Origin: Glandiceps talaboti
Taxonomy: Eukaryota > Hemichordata > Enteropneusta > Spengelidae
Assembly: GCF_964340395.1 (NCBI RefSeq)
Contig: NC_135550.1
Location: forward strand, 26,811,676-26,875,675
DNA: 64,000 nt
Reading direction: 5' to 3'
Under the pieces are notes generated by a model that saw only the letters and a program-made list of their open reading frames with translations, was not told where the DNA came from and made no database searches. Positions 10,707-23,300 of this stretch are shown here, one piece after another (position 1 is the stretch's first letter; each line of letters begins with the position of its first letter). The position numbers and the translations under genes are program-made.

Positions 10707-13494
10707 CACATTTGATTGAAGATTATACTGTCAAGGGGACACTAAATCCTAATTTTAGTACACCTTAGGTACTGAAAAGGGGGTAGATTCTTTCCCCATC
10801 GTCAGATTTTGGCCTTTATTTGACATTTTGATTTCTGTACACTGAACGGTATCTAGTAGGAAGTCAACCTATGACTGCATACTGGCTAAGTTCAGCTTTC
10901 TAGTCTTGTTTCATGAATTAACACTGATGTGCAATGTTCAGTATGACCATGGAAGTATAACTGACATTACCTGTCATTTTGTCCATACCTTCATTCATAT
11001 CAGCCATTGTTTGTAGACCTCATAAAGGATGATAAATAACTAATTGAGGCATTGACTTATACATCATTTGTTTTTCCAAATGTACATCAAAATCTTTACT
11101 ATAGGTGATACTGGACATGAAGGTTCATATTTGATATTTTAGAATTACTTAATTGAAACAAAGAAGTTATATTCATAATATGTTTGGTTAATTTGCTACA
11201 CATCAAAGAATACATATTTCAGACACTTAGTAAAACTAGGTAAGTCCTAAGAGTTAGATGAGATATTTGTACAAGAGAAAAGTTTGGTTTCTCTTTGTGA
11301 TACACAATCATACATATGATGGAAATGCTGGAATAATGGCCAAGAGTGATTGGTTATTTCAAAATTTATTTCATAATGACAGACCAATTTTTTGGATTTT
11401 ACTTCTAGAGTTGTATGTAAAAGCTGTATAACAATTACATGTACTTTCAATTTTGATGCAGTATGTGTGTGTAAATTTGTTTATAATATCATAGTATATA
11501 CAATTAATCAATAATCCTTTTTTTAGCCGATTGTGCACTAGTTTGGAATGGTTAAACTGAAAGGGATTTGCTGAAGGAGCAGCACCCCTTCTCATTAGTC
11601 TTCCAACCACTGATGTTCTTGTGTTTTCTTGTTTCCTTCAAATGAAGTCACAAAATGTAAAAGTCTGTGAGGTGGATGAAGATCTCAAAGCCAAGCTGAA
11701 GAAATTTCGTTTTCGTACTGAAAAAAACAATGCCGCCATAGTTAGTAAGTTGTATTATTGTTCTGTGAAGATGAAATATTAGTTCATTTACAACAAGTAC
11801 TCCTATATCCTGTCAAAATATTGACACAACATTTGACATGTGAGGGGATTTGCATTCCTCTGTTGGTGTTGAACTTGAGAAATTTGAAGATTAAAGGATG
11901 AGTGATAAGTTGATATCACATTTTCTTTTGGGAAATTTCAATCATATTAGACCACAATATTGTTAGTTTGCCGCCCTCTCCTGATTCTGAAAGGCTTCAT
12001 CTGTATGCAAATGTGCTTATATATATTTTTTATTTCTAGTGAAGATAGATAAAGAAACACTGACAATTAAATTTGAGGAGGCATTTGAAGTAAGTGAAAT
12101 TTATCTTTTCAAACAGTACTTGCACAGAGTTATCAGTATTTATATAACTGTGAACAGTATAGACTATATAAGATACATCTTTTTCAGCCCTGTCAGGATT
12201 CTCACTGTAAAACTATATTAGACTGCCACCAAGTGGTCATCAACGTCACAATACTTGTGTCTATTCAAACTACATCTTATCATTTCCCAAGCTAGTACAG
12301 ATTGTTTATTTGATTTACAGGGACATCATGTTGTTTGCTGACAATCAGTTTTATCTGATTCTGTGTTTTCAAAGAGATGACGTGTTTATTTAATCTTACT
12401 ATTTAGGACTGTTCAATGGAGGATATACAAGAAGAACTACCGTCATCACAGCCGAGGTTCATAGTGTACAGTTATTGCCGAAAACATGATGATGGCAGGA
12501 TATCTTATCCACTGATATTTATATTTGTCAGTCCACAAGGTAAGAATTTCAAAGAATCCACTAATTTTGATATACATGTATGTTGTTGAGATTAGAGTCA
12601 TGGAAGATTAATGTATACTCACGTTCTAGTCAGAAATTACATGTAAGACGTGGATACATTTGTACTGACAGTTGTTTAACATGTATACATTTGTGATCGT
12701 CACAAATGTATACATGTTAAGTCAGTGTCATCAGATGACAGTGTGACTTACCATGTACTGTATACATTTTTGATGACAGTGTGACTTACCATGTACTTTC
12801 TACGTTTGTGATGATAGTGTGACTTACCATGTACTGTATATGTTTGTGATGACAGTGTGACTTACCATGTACTGTATATGTTTGTGATGACAGTGTGACT
12901 TACCATGTACTGTATATGTTTGTGATGACAGTGTGACTTACCATGTACATGTACTGTATACGTTTGTGATGACAGTGTGACTTACCATGTACTGTATACA
13001 TTTGTGATGACAGGTTGTAAACCAGAGCAACAAATGATGTATGCGGGAAGTAAACTGAATCTGGTTAAAGAAACTGGACTGACAAAGGTGAGTTATCACA
13101 GTATTGTACATGCATATACGTATGGAGTCTACAACAATTGTTTAGATGTACATGTAATGTTCTGTTTGACATATGGTTGATAAATGATGTTATGCTGTGA
13201 GTATGTCAGTGTATTGTCTGTGTGTTTGTAACAGAACTTAAGTTATCATTCACATGTAACATATTTTGCATTTCATATGATGATATTGAATTTGATATTC
13301 AAGATATGGCGGACACTTTCCAAAGGATTAATGCATTAAACATCTGGTGTGTCATATTACAATGAGTTGGAACAAACTCTACTTCAGTGTTAACTAACTT
13401 GGTGAAATTATCTGTTATACAGGTCTTTGAAGTTCGACAGGTAGAGGAGCTCACTGAAGAATGGCTGAATGAAAAGCTAGCTTTTTTCCGCTAG
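8500..13494 (+). CDS. GMFB: Glia maturation factor (single GMFB/GMFG-type gene)
   Basis: Six coding exons at 8500-8502, 11648-11744, 12040-12089, 12407-12539, 13014-13087 and 13423-13494 give 142 residues, the usual family length. GMF is an ADF-homology protein that binds Arp2/3 and dissociates actin branches in the cytoplasm. One ADF-H domain fills the protein (about residues 5-140). Motifs seen: [51 protein letters not shown] and [14 protein letters not shown]. Exon 1 carries only the ATG, and splicing to TCA gives [10 protein letters not shown], aligning with vertebrate MSES starts. An in-frame ATG two codons before that acceptor is intronic by this model. Exon 5 is entered through an acceptor built from a minisatellite unit. 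The beta/gamma split is vertebrate, so the symbol is for orientation only. Confidence 0.96.
9002..9165. repeat. 33-bp minisatellite in GMF intron 1
   Basis: Five copies, one shortened, of a unit containing ACCATGGCTATATAGCATTT and CACACACCCT stand in tandem. The unit is followed by an A-run. No coding role. Confidence 0.9.
9643..10076. mobile_element. 434-bp foldback element in GMF intron 1
   Basis: The left arm starts GTTCCTCACTGGAACGGCTA and the right arm ends with its reverse complement, one base different. Pairing continues inward through CGTGGGT..., TTGTTGGGAAATGTTCAGCG, CAGAACTC, TTAAAACACCAAATG and GCACAA words to a short centre near 9820-9880. Arms are about 175-195 bp, at an estimated 80-85 percent identity by eye. 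No ORF or obvious target duplication. It fits a foldback-type non-autonomous DNA element or an old inverted duplication. Confidence 0.75.
10294..10534. repeat. 79-bp tandem triplication in GMF intron 1
   Basis: Three copies of a 79-bp unit starting AGAAGGAACTTGTGATTTGA and ending GGAGGAGGGCACT are identical as far as I can read. Perfect identity indicates recent duplication or ongoing homogenisation, or possibly an assembly artefact. Confidence 0.95.
10560..10702 (+). repeat. SINE-like 3' tail with (ATT)n
   Basis: The word TTTAAAGCACTTTGAGCAGT followed shortly by (ATT)n resembles the 3' tail of the tRNA-derived repeats at 43771-44104. No clear tRNA-like head is visible here, so this is probably a 5'-truncated copy. 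Confidence 0.5.
12676..12720. repeat. Perfect 45-bp palindrome in GMF intron 4
   Basis: TTAACATGTATACATTTGTG plus one further base pairs perfectly with its reverse complement across a 3-base centre (TCG), giving 21-bp arms. The arm resembles the ATGTACTGTATACATTTGTG part of the minisatellite that follows, so the palindrome probably arose by inversion of one repeat unit. Confidence 0.95.
12732..13013. repeat. 38-bp minisatellite ending in the GMF exon 5 splice acceptor
   Basis: About seven copies of a 38-bp unit, GTGTGACTTACCATGTACTG followed by TATATGTTTGTGATGACA, abut exon 5. The last copy supplies the CAG of the acceptor, so each earlier copy holds an equivalent GATGACAG. There is little polypyrimidine tract before the true acceptor. 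Confidence 0.92.
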
Positions 13495-13610
13495 ATTTGT
13501 ACCAAAAGTGATAAAAGCCAAATCACACACTGTCATCTGTGAAGACACAAGAGAAATAAGTTTTGTATTTAGATAATGGTTATCTTGAAAGTAGTTATGT
13601 TGCATGGCTG

Positions 13611-13616
13611 AATAAA
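13611..13616 (+). terminator. GMF polyadenylation signal
   Basis: AATAAA lies 117 bases after the GMF stop codon, in the context GGCTGAATAAACTTG, with T-rich sequence just downstream. It is the first canonical signal after the gene. Confidence 0.7.
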
Positions 13617-16600
13617 CTTGTCTTTCTTGTATCCAAGTATACAGTACTGTAGTGTAGTGTATTCTTGGCTAAGAAGTATGTACTTCTTATTGTGCATGTC
13701 AATATTTTAATATGCATGTATTACTTAACATTTTGCTGTCTTTAGTCTTATTTTTCTACAACTAATTTTCTTTCAGTAATGAAAAGCTATGTAACCTTTC
13801 AGCCTTGCAGTGGGACAGGAGTCATTTTTGTGAAAATACTTATTTGTTGGCCTTTATATGTAGTTAGTTAGTTAATATAGATTACTCAATATTTACATAT
13901 TTGTACGAGGCTTAATAAATATTTAGATGAGTACAAGGAAGTTATCATTCATGATATGAAATCTATACTTCGAAATATTATTATGATTTTATTCAGAGTT
14001 ATGTAAATTCAGTGTTAATTGTGCTGTAGTATCACACAATAAAATTATGTATTGTGTAGTATTGTGTTGCAAATCATGGAGCTAAATGTGCATGGTATTT
14101 ACAACTTAGATCTATAAGAAATATGAAATGAAATGAATTTGTTGTTTTCCTTTGAAACATTGTCGCTTTTTACCTGGTAAGTATAGGAATATCAGGGTGA
14201 CAGAAGTCCACACATTTGAACACAGTGCCAGTAAAACTTCAATTTTACAGTTGTGCCACTCATCATATAAGCTGTTTTGACGATAACCTCAGCACAATTA
14301 CATGATGAAACAGTTCAAAGTCAAAACTATTCTGAAATTAATTTGTCATGGATTTTTGCAGAAACTGACAAACCGTTTTGATTAAAGAGAGGCTTGTGTA
14401 CACCATTCTGCAAACTTGCAGCCTGATTCTTTTTCTGACTTGCTAAATATGAGCTGAAGATATAGTAAATGACACCCCATGGTTGTGTTTAAGGTTCTTA
14501 TATAAAACACCACAGAGGATTTAGATATTGCTAATCAAGCGGTTTGTCATATACACATGTATATCCATGCATTGCATATTACAGTATCACAGTTTTGTGT
14601 ACCCTACCTTTCAGTGCAGTTCAGAACATTTGAAGGCAATATTCCTGTAAACATTCATTTTTGCATTGTGCCAACTTACATAAACCATAGACATGCTTTT
14701 CAGTGTCTATGCATAGATATAAATTGAGTTCAACATAATTTTCTAAGTGTTTTTCATTGTGATAGTACAAGTTATGTTTATCTGTGTAATGTTTGAGGAA
14801 GGATGAGTCTGCACTTGACAATGTTACTAAAATTTACATGTTTGAAGTTCTTGAATGTTATCATTACCACAATTGCTTCCCATCAAAATGTTTTCAAGAC
14901 TTTACTTAACATAGCAAATTGTGGCCATATTATGATTACTTTACAGAGGGTCATGTGTACATGCAAAGGTTAAAATTTGGCATGTGGTAGCACAGCACTA
15001 TTGATATAATTGATTCCAGTAGGTGAAACTTTGCCATATTTTAGTCAGTATTGTCAAGAAATTTGAATGAAAGAAGTGTACCACTGTACATGTGCTTTAA
15101 ATTACCTATTAGAGTATTAGCTGTTTGCAGCTCAAACCATTCCATGTGTTTGTCATAGGTCCTTCCTTTAGAAGCACACTTTAGCTGTCTGAGATGAAAC
15201 TTTTTAGTTCAAACTATTCCACTTGTGTTTGTCAGAGGTCCTTCCTTCAGAAGTGCACTTTCATATTATTTCTATTATAAAGCCTTTTCTACTTGCCTTT
15301 CAGTTTTAGTGTATACAGACCAAAATAAACTAATGTACACAAGAGTTTTCTTTTGATTAATGTTTCTTTGCTGATGCGCAAGTACATGTACTTTGAAGGT
15401 AAAGAAAGAGAACTCATTCCCTGATTGTTAGGATTCATACTCAGTGTTGTAGTCCATTTGATCCCAAGGGTTGCTACAGTCTGGTTGACTTGCTATTCCA
15501 CAATAAGGGGACCTCATAATTCTTGTCACCTGCAACACTAGTTTACTTCGAATGAAGTCATTGAATATTACGCATCTCAATGTCTGCAACGCTATGACAT
15601 TCTTATTCTTGGGAATAGTTGCATACGTCTCAGATGTTTGGGTAACATTGTTTTGCATTTCTAGCACAAGTGAACTGTAGAGCTTATAGGGATGATAAAG
15701 TGTGTGTGTGATATAGTTTGGTAATTACATGTATTCAAGGCATATCACTCATCAAATCTGTGCATTACTGAGATGCAAAACAGATGATTGTTGGTCGACA
15801 TGATGTAAAAGAAGGATGTATAATTGTGGACATTGGAAATTATTCTTAAAACCAATAGTTAAGATTTCAAACATGAATAGAATTTAGTATAGCTGAAATA
15901 TATGAAGTCAACTGCCATTGATATGATAAAGCTGTGTATGACTGGTGGTTGGCTATCTTGCAGCCAAAGTACAACCCACGAAAAAAACATCACATTGCTT
16001 GAATGAAGTGACCTAAGGACAGACTTCAGGCAGCGACAAAATTGGGTAAAAACAATACAACTGATACAAAAACAACTCAAATGTAGATTCACGTGAGGCT
16101 TTTATCAGTTTCTTTATATCTGTGGAAGTTATAATGTAACACTAAACACTTGTACTTGATTGTTATAACATGTAGCATTCTATCAGTAAACACAGTTATG
16201 GGATTCTGGCTCTGTAGAATGCTTTGATCAGTTACCGACACTAATAACATTGTATGTCTTTGCATGAAACTTATCCGTCTCATTCCTGCTTACCATAAGC
16301 AAGCAAATGCACTCATCTTTTCGCGAGTTGTAGGAAGTTTGTGTCATTACATAGTTTGCCAAACCTGGGACACCAAAAGCATAATTCAAATCTCATCATA
16401 TATACACATTCAATCAATCGTATATGCATCTATTACTGTTTGCAAGTGAAACTTTGTGCTTTATTTGATACAAAAAATTCTACAAATTCTAGCTTGCACA
16501 CAACATTGTCAGCTGTTCCTTTACCAGTTGGTTGTGGTATACTGTTGATGTACTATACTTCTATATGCCCTATATCATTGATAGTTCAGAAGTCCGTAAG

Positions 16601-17009
16601 AACATTGACATTTATATTAAGCAAAACTTTCTATTCCACAAACCTAGTAATCATCCAATTATCAGATTCATTATAATGTTGTCTTTGGAAAATTAATGCT
16701 TTCAATATATAAACTTTATTTGATAAAGTTCACAAGTTCATTTGATATTCAACAATCTTGCTGAGATATTCCTCTTCAGGATTAAATGGCTCCTAAAAAA
16801 GACACATGTTTTATGATAAATTGCAATAAGAAGGCAACCCTGTCATTGGTACATTGCTACAACTTACTCATACTGTATTGGTACAAGCCTGCATATTTTG
16901 ATAATGTTGTCATTTGATATAGATATATGTTTCAATGCAAAGGGTTAGTATCTAATCGTAGACCCTCAAACCACAGGGTCTATGACCTAATCATGTAATG
17001 CAAGGGCTT
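13617..17009. other. GMF-CNIH convergent spacer, part 1
   Basis: This AT-rich stretch shows no coding exon on either strand. The short open frames near 14621-14821, 15428-15667 and 15859-16676 lack family resemblance and splice context. A near-duplicate word pair, CAAACYATTCCAYNTGTKTT followed by GTCCTTCCTT, occurs near 15134 and 15211. I see no RNA gene or recognisable mobile element. Confidence 0.5.
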
Positions 17010-17545
17010 TCCAACACCCTGGTCCTGTGGTTTGGTAGCCAGATAACTGCCTATTAGGGCATCTCAGCATCACAACACCATGGTTTGGTAGCCAGATAAC
17101 TGCCTATTAGGGCATCTCAGCATCACAACACCATGGTTTGTTAGCCAGATAACTGCCTACTAGCTTTACAACACCATGGTTTGTTAGCCAGATAACTGCC
17201 TACCAGGGTATCTTAGCTTCTCAACACCATGGTTTGTTAGCCAGATAACTGCCTACTAGGGCATCTTAGCTTCTCAACACCATGGTTTGTTAGCCAGATA
17301 ATTGCCTACTAGGGCATCTTAGCTTCTCAACACCATGGTTTGGTAGCCAGATAACTGCCTACTAGGGCATCTTAGCTTCTCAACACCATGGTTTGTTAGC
17401 CAGATAACTGCCTACCAGGGTATCTTAGCTTCTCAACACCATGGTTGTTAGCCAGATAACTGCCTATTATAGGGGTATCTTAGTTTCACAACACCATGGT
17501 TGTTAGCCAGATAACTGCCAACTCGGGTATCTCAGCATCTCAATC
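17010..17545. repeat. ~53-bp minisatellite, 10 copies
   Basis: Ten copies of a unit containing ACCATGGTTTGTTAGCCAGA, TAACTGCCTACTAGG and GCATCTTAGCTTCTCAAC run head to tail. Copies differ by small indels and by GGTAG/TGTTAG and CTACTAGG/CTACCAGG variants that alternate, suggesting past multi-unit duplications. Confidence 0.95.
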
Positions 17546-19936
17546 TGTACAATAAAACTGACATTTGATTATTGAGTTTGAGTGTGGTTTGCCATCATTC
17601 TATCGAATCTGGTGACCACAAAAATAAACAAATGCTATTGCCATCTTGTAAAACCCTGCATCAATAGAGAGAGAACTTGTTTATTATTTGTCATATGATA
17701 ATAGCTTCACACTTCTAAATCTATATCAAAACAGATGAATGTATACACTTTGTACACAACATGCATGTATATTGAACTTGAATCTTCAAAAACTGCAATA
17801 TTTATAACAAGTACATCAATAAGTTATTACTTCATAAAAAGGCAAGTAAATGAAGTCATCACATCATATACATTCAAACTAATGGTCAGGTAGCTGTAAC
17901 TATGTTGCAGACATAAAATTCATTTCAAATTGTCAAGTCAACACATTCAGGTATAGGAACAGTATAAAGACGTGAAACCCTGAAAAACATACTCTGAAAT
18001 CAATTTTGGTCTAAAGCTTTATGGTTGGGAAACATGTACTTAGCTATGTGTGTGTCAAAAATATCTACATCCTTGTGCTATTACTATAACTTTTCCTGAA
18101 AACTGAATGACACAAGGTAATGAACAAGTATTAATGTGAAAATATCTACCCAGTAACAAACTCTTTCAAAAATAAACATATTATAATACTATTGTATAGA
18201 TCACAACAAACTAGCACCACTACATGATAAAACTATTCAACACAGGTTACACGTACAACATGGTCTTGTTTCCAACATCAATGCATAGTGCAGATGTGAT
18301 GAAACAAATATTGTGCAAACTGCATGTGATCTGAAGGTACACAGGTAAATGAAAACGTTTCAACTAATCAATACACATTTTTGAATTAGAAAGTTATGAC
18401 ATGCAAGCAGTTCAAAAACCAGTGAGCTTTCAATCTGTTCTGGTTTATAATCTTGTTCATAGTGACAAATATCCTGACAAATATTCTATTTTCACAAGGT
18501 TTAATTGCTTTTGTGTTATAACTTTAAGCTGACAGGTATTTTGGTCTGCGGCAATAAACAATCTTGACTTGCTGAAAAAGACGAAACAATTTTCACAGGT
18601 GATTTTGCAAACATTTATAGTTGAAAATTGTGTTTTCTATGTACTATGTGTAATCCTAGTTCATTACCTTACTGTATAAAACTTCTCATGACATGACATT
18701 TACAATTCAAGAATGGTTTGATCACTGAATTCCCTTATCTAGTCACAAAGCCAAGGTTATTTAGCCACATGGTTGCCAGAGTCTTTCCCGACACAACTGT
18801 AAGCATTCCTTATCAGTGCACTACCCAAATGCCATTCAAATATTCACTACCTTTTTACAAATGTAATCCAACGTGTGGTTGACTGGTTATGTCATATCAG
18901 GTACATGGAATGGTAGCCTATCTATTCACTGGATCAAGCTCCTATACATTGATGCTATCCATCACTGCCTTCAATGGCAGTCACTTTTGCCCTATCACAG
19001 ACTTTACATCACATGTCCTGTGAGAACAGTTGTAAAATTCCAGTAAAAAATCCATTGAAATGAATTTCATGGTAAATGTAGTTTGGCAGGTACTACAGAT
19101 ATTATGGGATATTTTGAACCAACACAATTGACAGAACGGCGACCAGTAATTACATTTAATACAGACTGTACAAACTGATACACATGAATGTCAGTACAAT
19201 GTTGACTGGAACTGTGAGAATGATTATCCCAACTTTTTTAATACAGAAAGTTAATACTGTCTAAAAGTACAAGGTATTCAAATTAACTATTTTATTGTAG
19301 GGTATTGCATCTCCTAGCAAAAAAATACAATTTAACTAATGTGGTAATTTTTAATACTATATTCTCTTGCAGTGTTACAGCTCCCAGCAAACATAAATTC
19401 ATTTATTGCTTGACCTTGTCAAAAACAAGCTTTCAGTGTTCCTCTTTTGAAAAAAAAAAATCATATTGCAAAATAATAAACTAAGTTATTTGTGATGCAA
19501 AATGCTATGCTATTGCTTTTAAAAAACTAACATTGCATGAAAATAACCTCATTTCATAATGCAACACATCATACTAAACCTACAAACTTACTTGACAAAA
19601 AGCAGTCTTAAAAAACAACTAGTCATACAAGAAAACTATCAAAAGTACTTTTGAAAGGTAAAGTAGCAAGCAGTAAGTCTTACACAAGTACATTTTCATA
19701 AACTAATCTGTATTTTCTTATCTAACTCTAGGCAAGGTGTCGGGATATAAAAGTTCCTGTAGTATTTGATTTACAATCGTACATCTATCTATCACATTTA
19801 TGAATTCAATTTAAAGTATCAAACAATCAAAATACAAATTGTATCAATGGCATATCACAGGCACATCTGTTAGTTCTGTAACAACCTTCCCTCAATTCAA
19901 CCTCATGGTGATTACTCCATACTGAGTACACACTTC
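17546..19936 (-). other. Probable CNIH 3' UTR and downstream flank
   Basis: No coding exon is visible. Read on the minus strand, AATAAA signals lie at 19291-19296 and 19402-19407, about 530-640 bases past the CNIH stop, so part of this stretch is likely 3' UTR. The remainder is unremarkable AT-rich sequence. Confidence 0.45.
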
Positions 19937-20275
19937 TTATGATGCACTGGATACCAACACATATATCATGCTGTAAGGAAACACAATCTATACATTAGCA
20001 AACAGTAACATAGAGTTAAATACATCATTACATATGTACCAGTGATTACTTGAACTGGTGTATGCACATACTAGTGGTATTTGCACTGCAGAGCAGTATC
20101 ATTAGTGCATACATATGCAAACATACATATAGGCATACATTTTATATGCAAATTTTACAAATATGCCTACACTCATGAAAGTACGGCCATAGAGAATACC
20201 ACTTGTGTAACTACCCAGAGTATCCCATACACTTGCACTCAACACCATGAGGTTCTATCATAGTATCAATCAATT

Positions 20276-20309
<34 letters not shown>

Positions 20310-23300
20310 CAATCAATCAATCAAACAATTTATATAGCTCCATTACTCGGAATGTTCAAAGGCACTTTACAGGACACATTGTATACCATACACTTACACT
20401 CGGCACCATGGGGTTCTACCATAGTATACCATACCCTTACACTCAACACCATGAGGTTCTACCATAGTATGCCATACACTTACACTCAACACCATGGGGT
20501 TCTACCATAGTATACCATACACTTACACTCAACACCACGGGGTTCTACCATAGTATGCCATACACTTACACTCAACACCATGGGGTTCTACCATAGTATG
20601 CCACACAATAATACCACTCTTGTCCATCTTGGCACATAAATCTATACCTATCACATTCTCAAACTCATTCAAACACATTCCCTGGGCTATGTAACCATGA
20701 CTTTACACGATTTTAGTTATTATTCACACTATTAAACACAATGAATCTGCTCTAGAACACAATAATATCATATCTAAATAATACTCTATAGAGATCTTTT
20801 ACATGCTTCACCTGCAGTTGACAACGATATGGGAAAACCTTACCTGTACAGATAATAGAAGAATGAGAGAAGAAAGAAGCCAAGTTTGACCCAGCCTTCT
20901 CTCATACAGCGTGACAGTACATCAGCATTCATGATAGTGGTTGGGTCATATAGGCCTGGCTGGCTCATCACTGGACGGTTTGCGTACCTGGATTATGAAA
21001 CATGTATTCCACTAAATTAGTAAATGTGATGATTGTAACATGATAACATTATTTCTCTATATTCATGTACGATAGAATACACGTACACTCTAATATTTTT
21101 CAAATTAAACTGATAAAGTCATGAAGTTTCATTCTGTGTATAATTTCAATTTTGTTGTAGGTTGTAAGAATAGGTATGCATGAAGTCACCTTTACTTTGC
21201 CACTGTAAGTAAATCATAATCATTGATGTTTTTTTACAATTCAAATTGTCTTACCTATAAATATTATAAGCTATAAGAGGTACATTGAGTGCCACTGTAC
21301 CAATCTGCCCAGCAAATAGAAACAGCACAGTAAAGAATATATGAATGATGTATTCTGGCAGAACCAGCTGAAAGAGAACAGAAACATTAATACTAAGTGT
21401 TTTTTTCGTAAACTTTTAAACAAAAACAACTTGCCAAGATTGACTTTTACATAAGCATTTTTCACTGCAATATCAAGATGTACCATTCATGATGATGACA
21501 CCTTTATATATTGTAATCTAGTTTGTATAAAGACAACTGCTTTTAATACATACATGTACATACATCAAATGAATGGATTGTTTTCAGGATCTAGGAGGAT
21601 AACCATACAACTACCATGTATGTTGTCAATTATTGTATTGGTATACTTACAGGATTTAAACTGTTACATTGATCTATTGGGTTCTTGTAATCTGTCTTCA
21701 GCTCATCAAATGCAATTATCTGTAAATATAATATGAACAGATGAATAAGTACATACAAAATCGAACTCTTCTAAATCTGGTATCTGCACATTTTAATATC
21801 AACATTTACAATGTTTCAGATACAGGTATTGTAAGATCTTTCGTTATGAAGATCAACCGAGGTTGAAGAAGGTGGAGGTAATTATTTTCTGTGTTAGAAC
21901 ATTACATACGTATGTACGTACATACACACACACATAAATACATACGTACATACATACATACATACATACACACATACATACATACATACATACGTACGTA
22001 CATACGTACATGCATACGTACGTACATACATACATACGTACATACATACATATGTACATGCATACATACATATGTACGTACGTACATATGTACATACATG
22101 CATACATACATACATACATACATACATACGTACATACATACGTACATACATACATACATATGTACATGCATACATGCATACATACATATACAAGCTATAA
22201 TGAAAATAGAGTAAATTAATATAAACTGAACATGGTGCCTGTCAGTTGAAAATAGGAAGAGGCCACAGAATATGTCCTTGAAAATGACAACCAACACCAG
22301 TGATCACATAACAAATGCTACTACAGGCAAACTGTCCAGAACAGGGACCAATTCACACCTTCACAGTAGGTTAACATTTCCAAACTCTGACTGGTAATAT
22401 ACAGGTAAAACATTGGCGGGATCGCTTAACGACTGTGCGTATCATACACATTTTATTTTCCCTAAAAACAATTTAGATAGATAAGAAACAGGCTTCCCAC
22501 AGACCACTCAATACGAATATAAACAATATGTATCCACTCCTACTGATACACAGACACACATACATTGTCCTTGGAATGAAACAAGCTATTGAAAGTCATC
22601 GCATTACAGACTCAGATTTTGACACATACAAGTGTATTGATTCAAAGTGACAAGTGATATGTGTGTGCACATACAGTGCCTTCTTGTCAGCAGGGCAGCA
22701 GTGTGGCGTTGTTTATATTTGTAATGAGTGGCCTGTGGGAAGCCTGTTTCTTATCTAACTAAATTGTTCTTGGGGAACATAAAATGTATATGATACGCAC
22801 AATCGTTTGCAGAGTCGTTCGATCCCTCGATGGTTTACCTGTAATATAGGGATAGTGGGAGGAGTTTGGGACAGTTTATACATGTACAATTCTGGCTGAA
22901 ATCATGTGCTACAATACTGCCAAATCTACTTGACATACATTCTTTGTGTTTACTTCCTCAGGACTACTTTGAGTAACCTTGTATCCATAAATCTTTGATG
23001 ATTACATAAAACACGCTACTCACAAAAATCAATTATTCACAATTATTACATATAGGTAAGTAAATTACAGAAAGTGAGTAGATGACCCTGTTGTGATGGA
23101 TTACATTTGAATCATGGTATGATGATTAAATTATTTCCAAAAGCTAATTGTTTATCTATAATTAGTGAAACAAAATATCGGGCTGAACATTAGAGAATAG
23201 TTTGTGGCTTGATGAAATGTTAGAGACGCTATTTAGTAAATGTAGCACTAAATTGTATGGTTTGACAATGTTAAAATAATGAAATTGTCAACTGGAAGGT

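Noticed and set aside
17010-17545. Second CRISPR-like array
   Set aside because: Copies form a plain head-to-tail minisatellite without unique spacers, in animal DNA.
21853-22297. Overlapping open frames of about 70-130 residues on both strands
   Set aside because: They arise from the mixed CATA/CGTA array in CNIH intron 1 and have repetitive, low-complexity content only.
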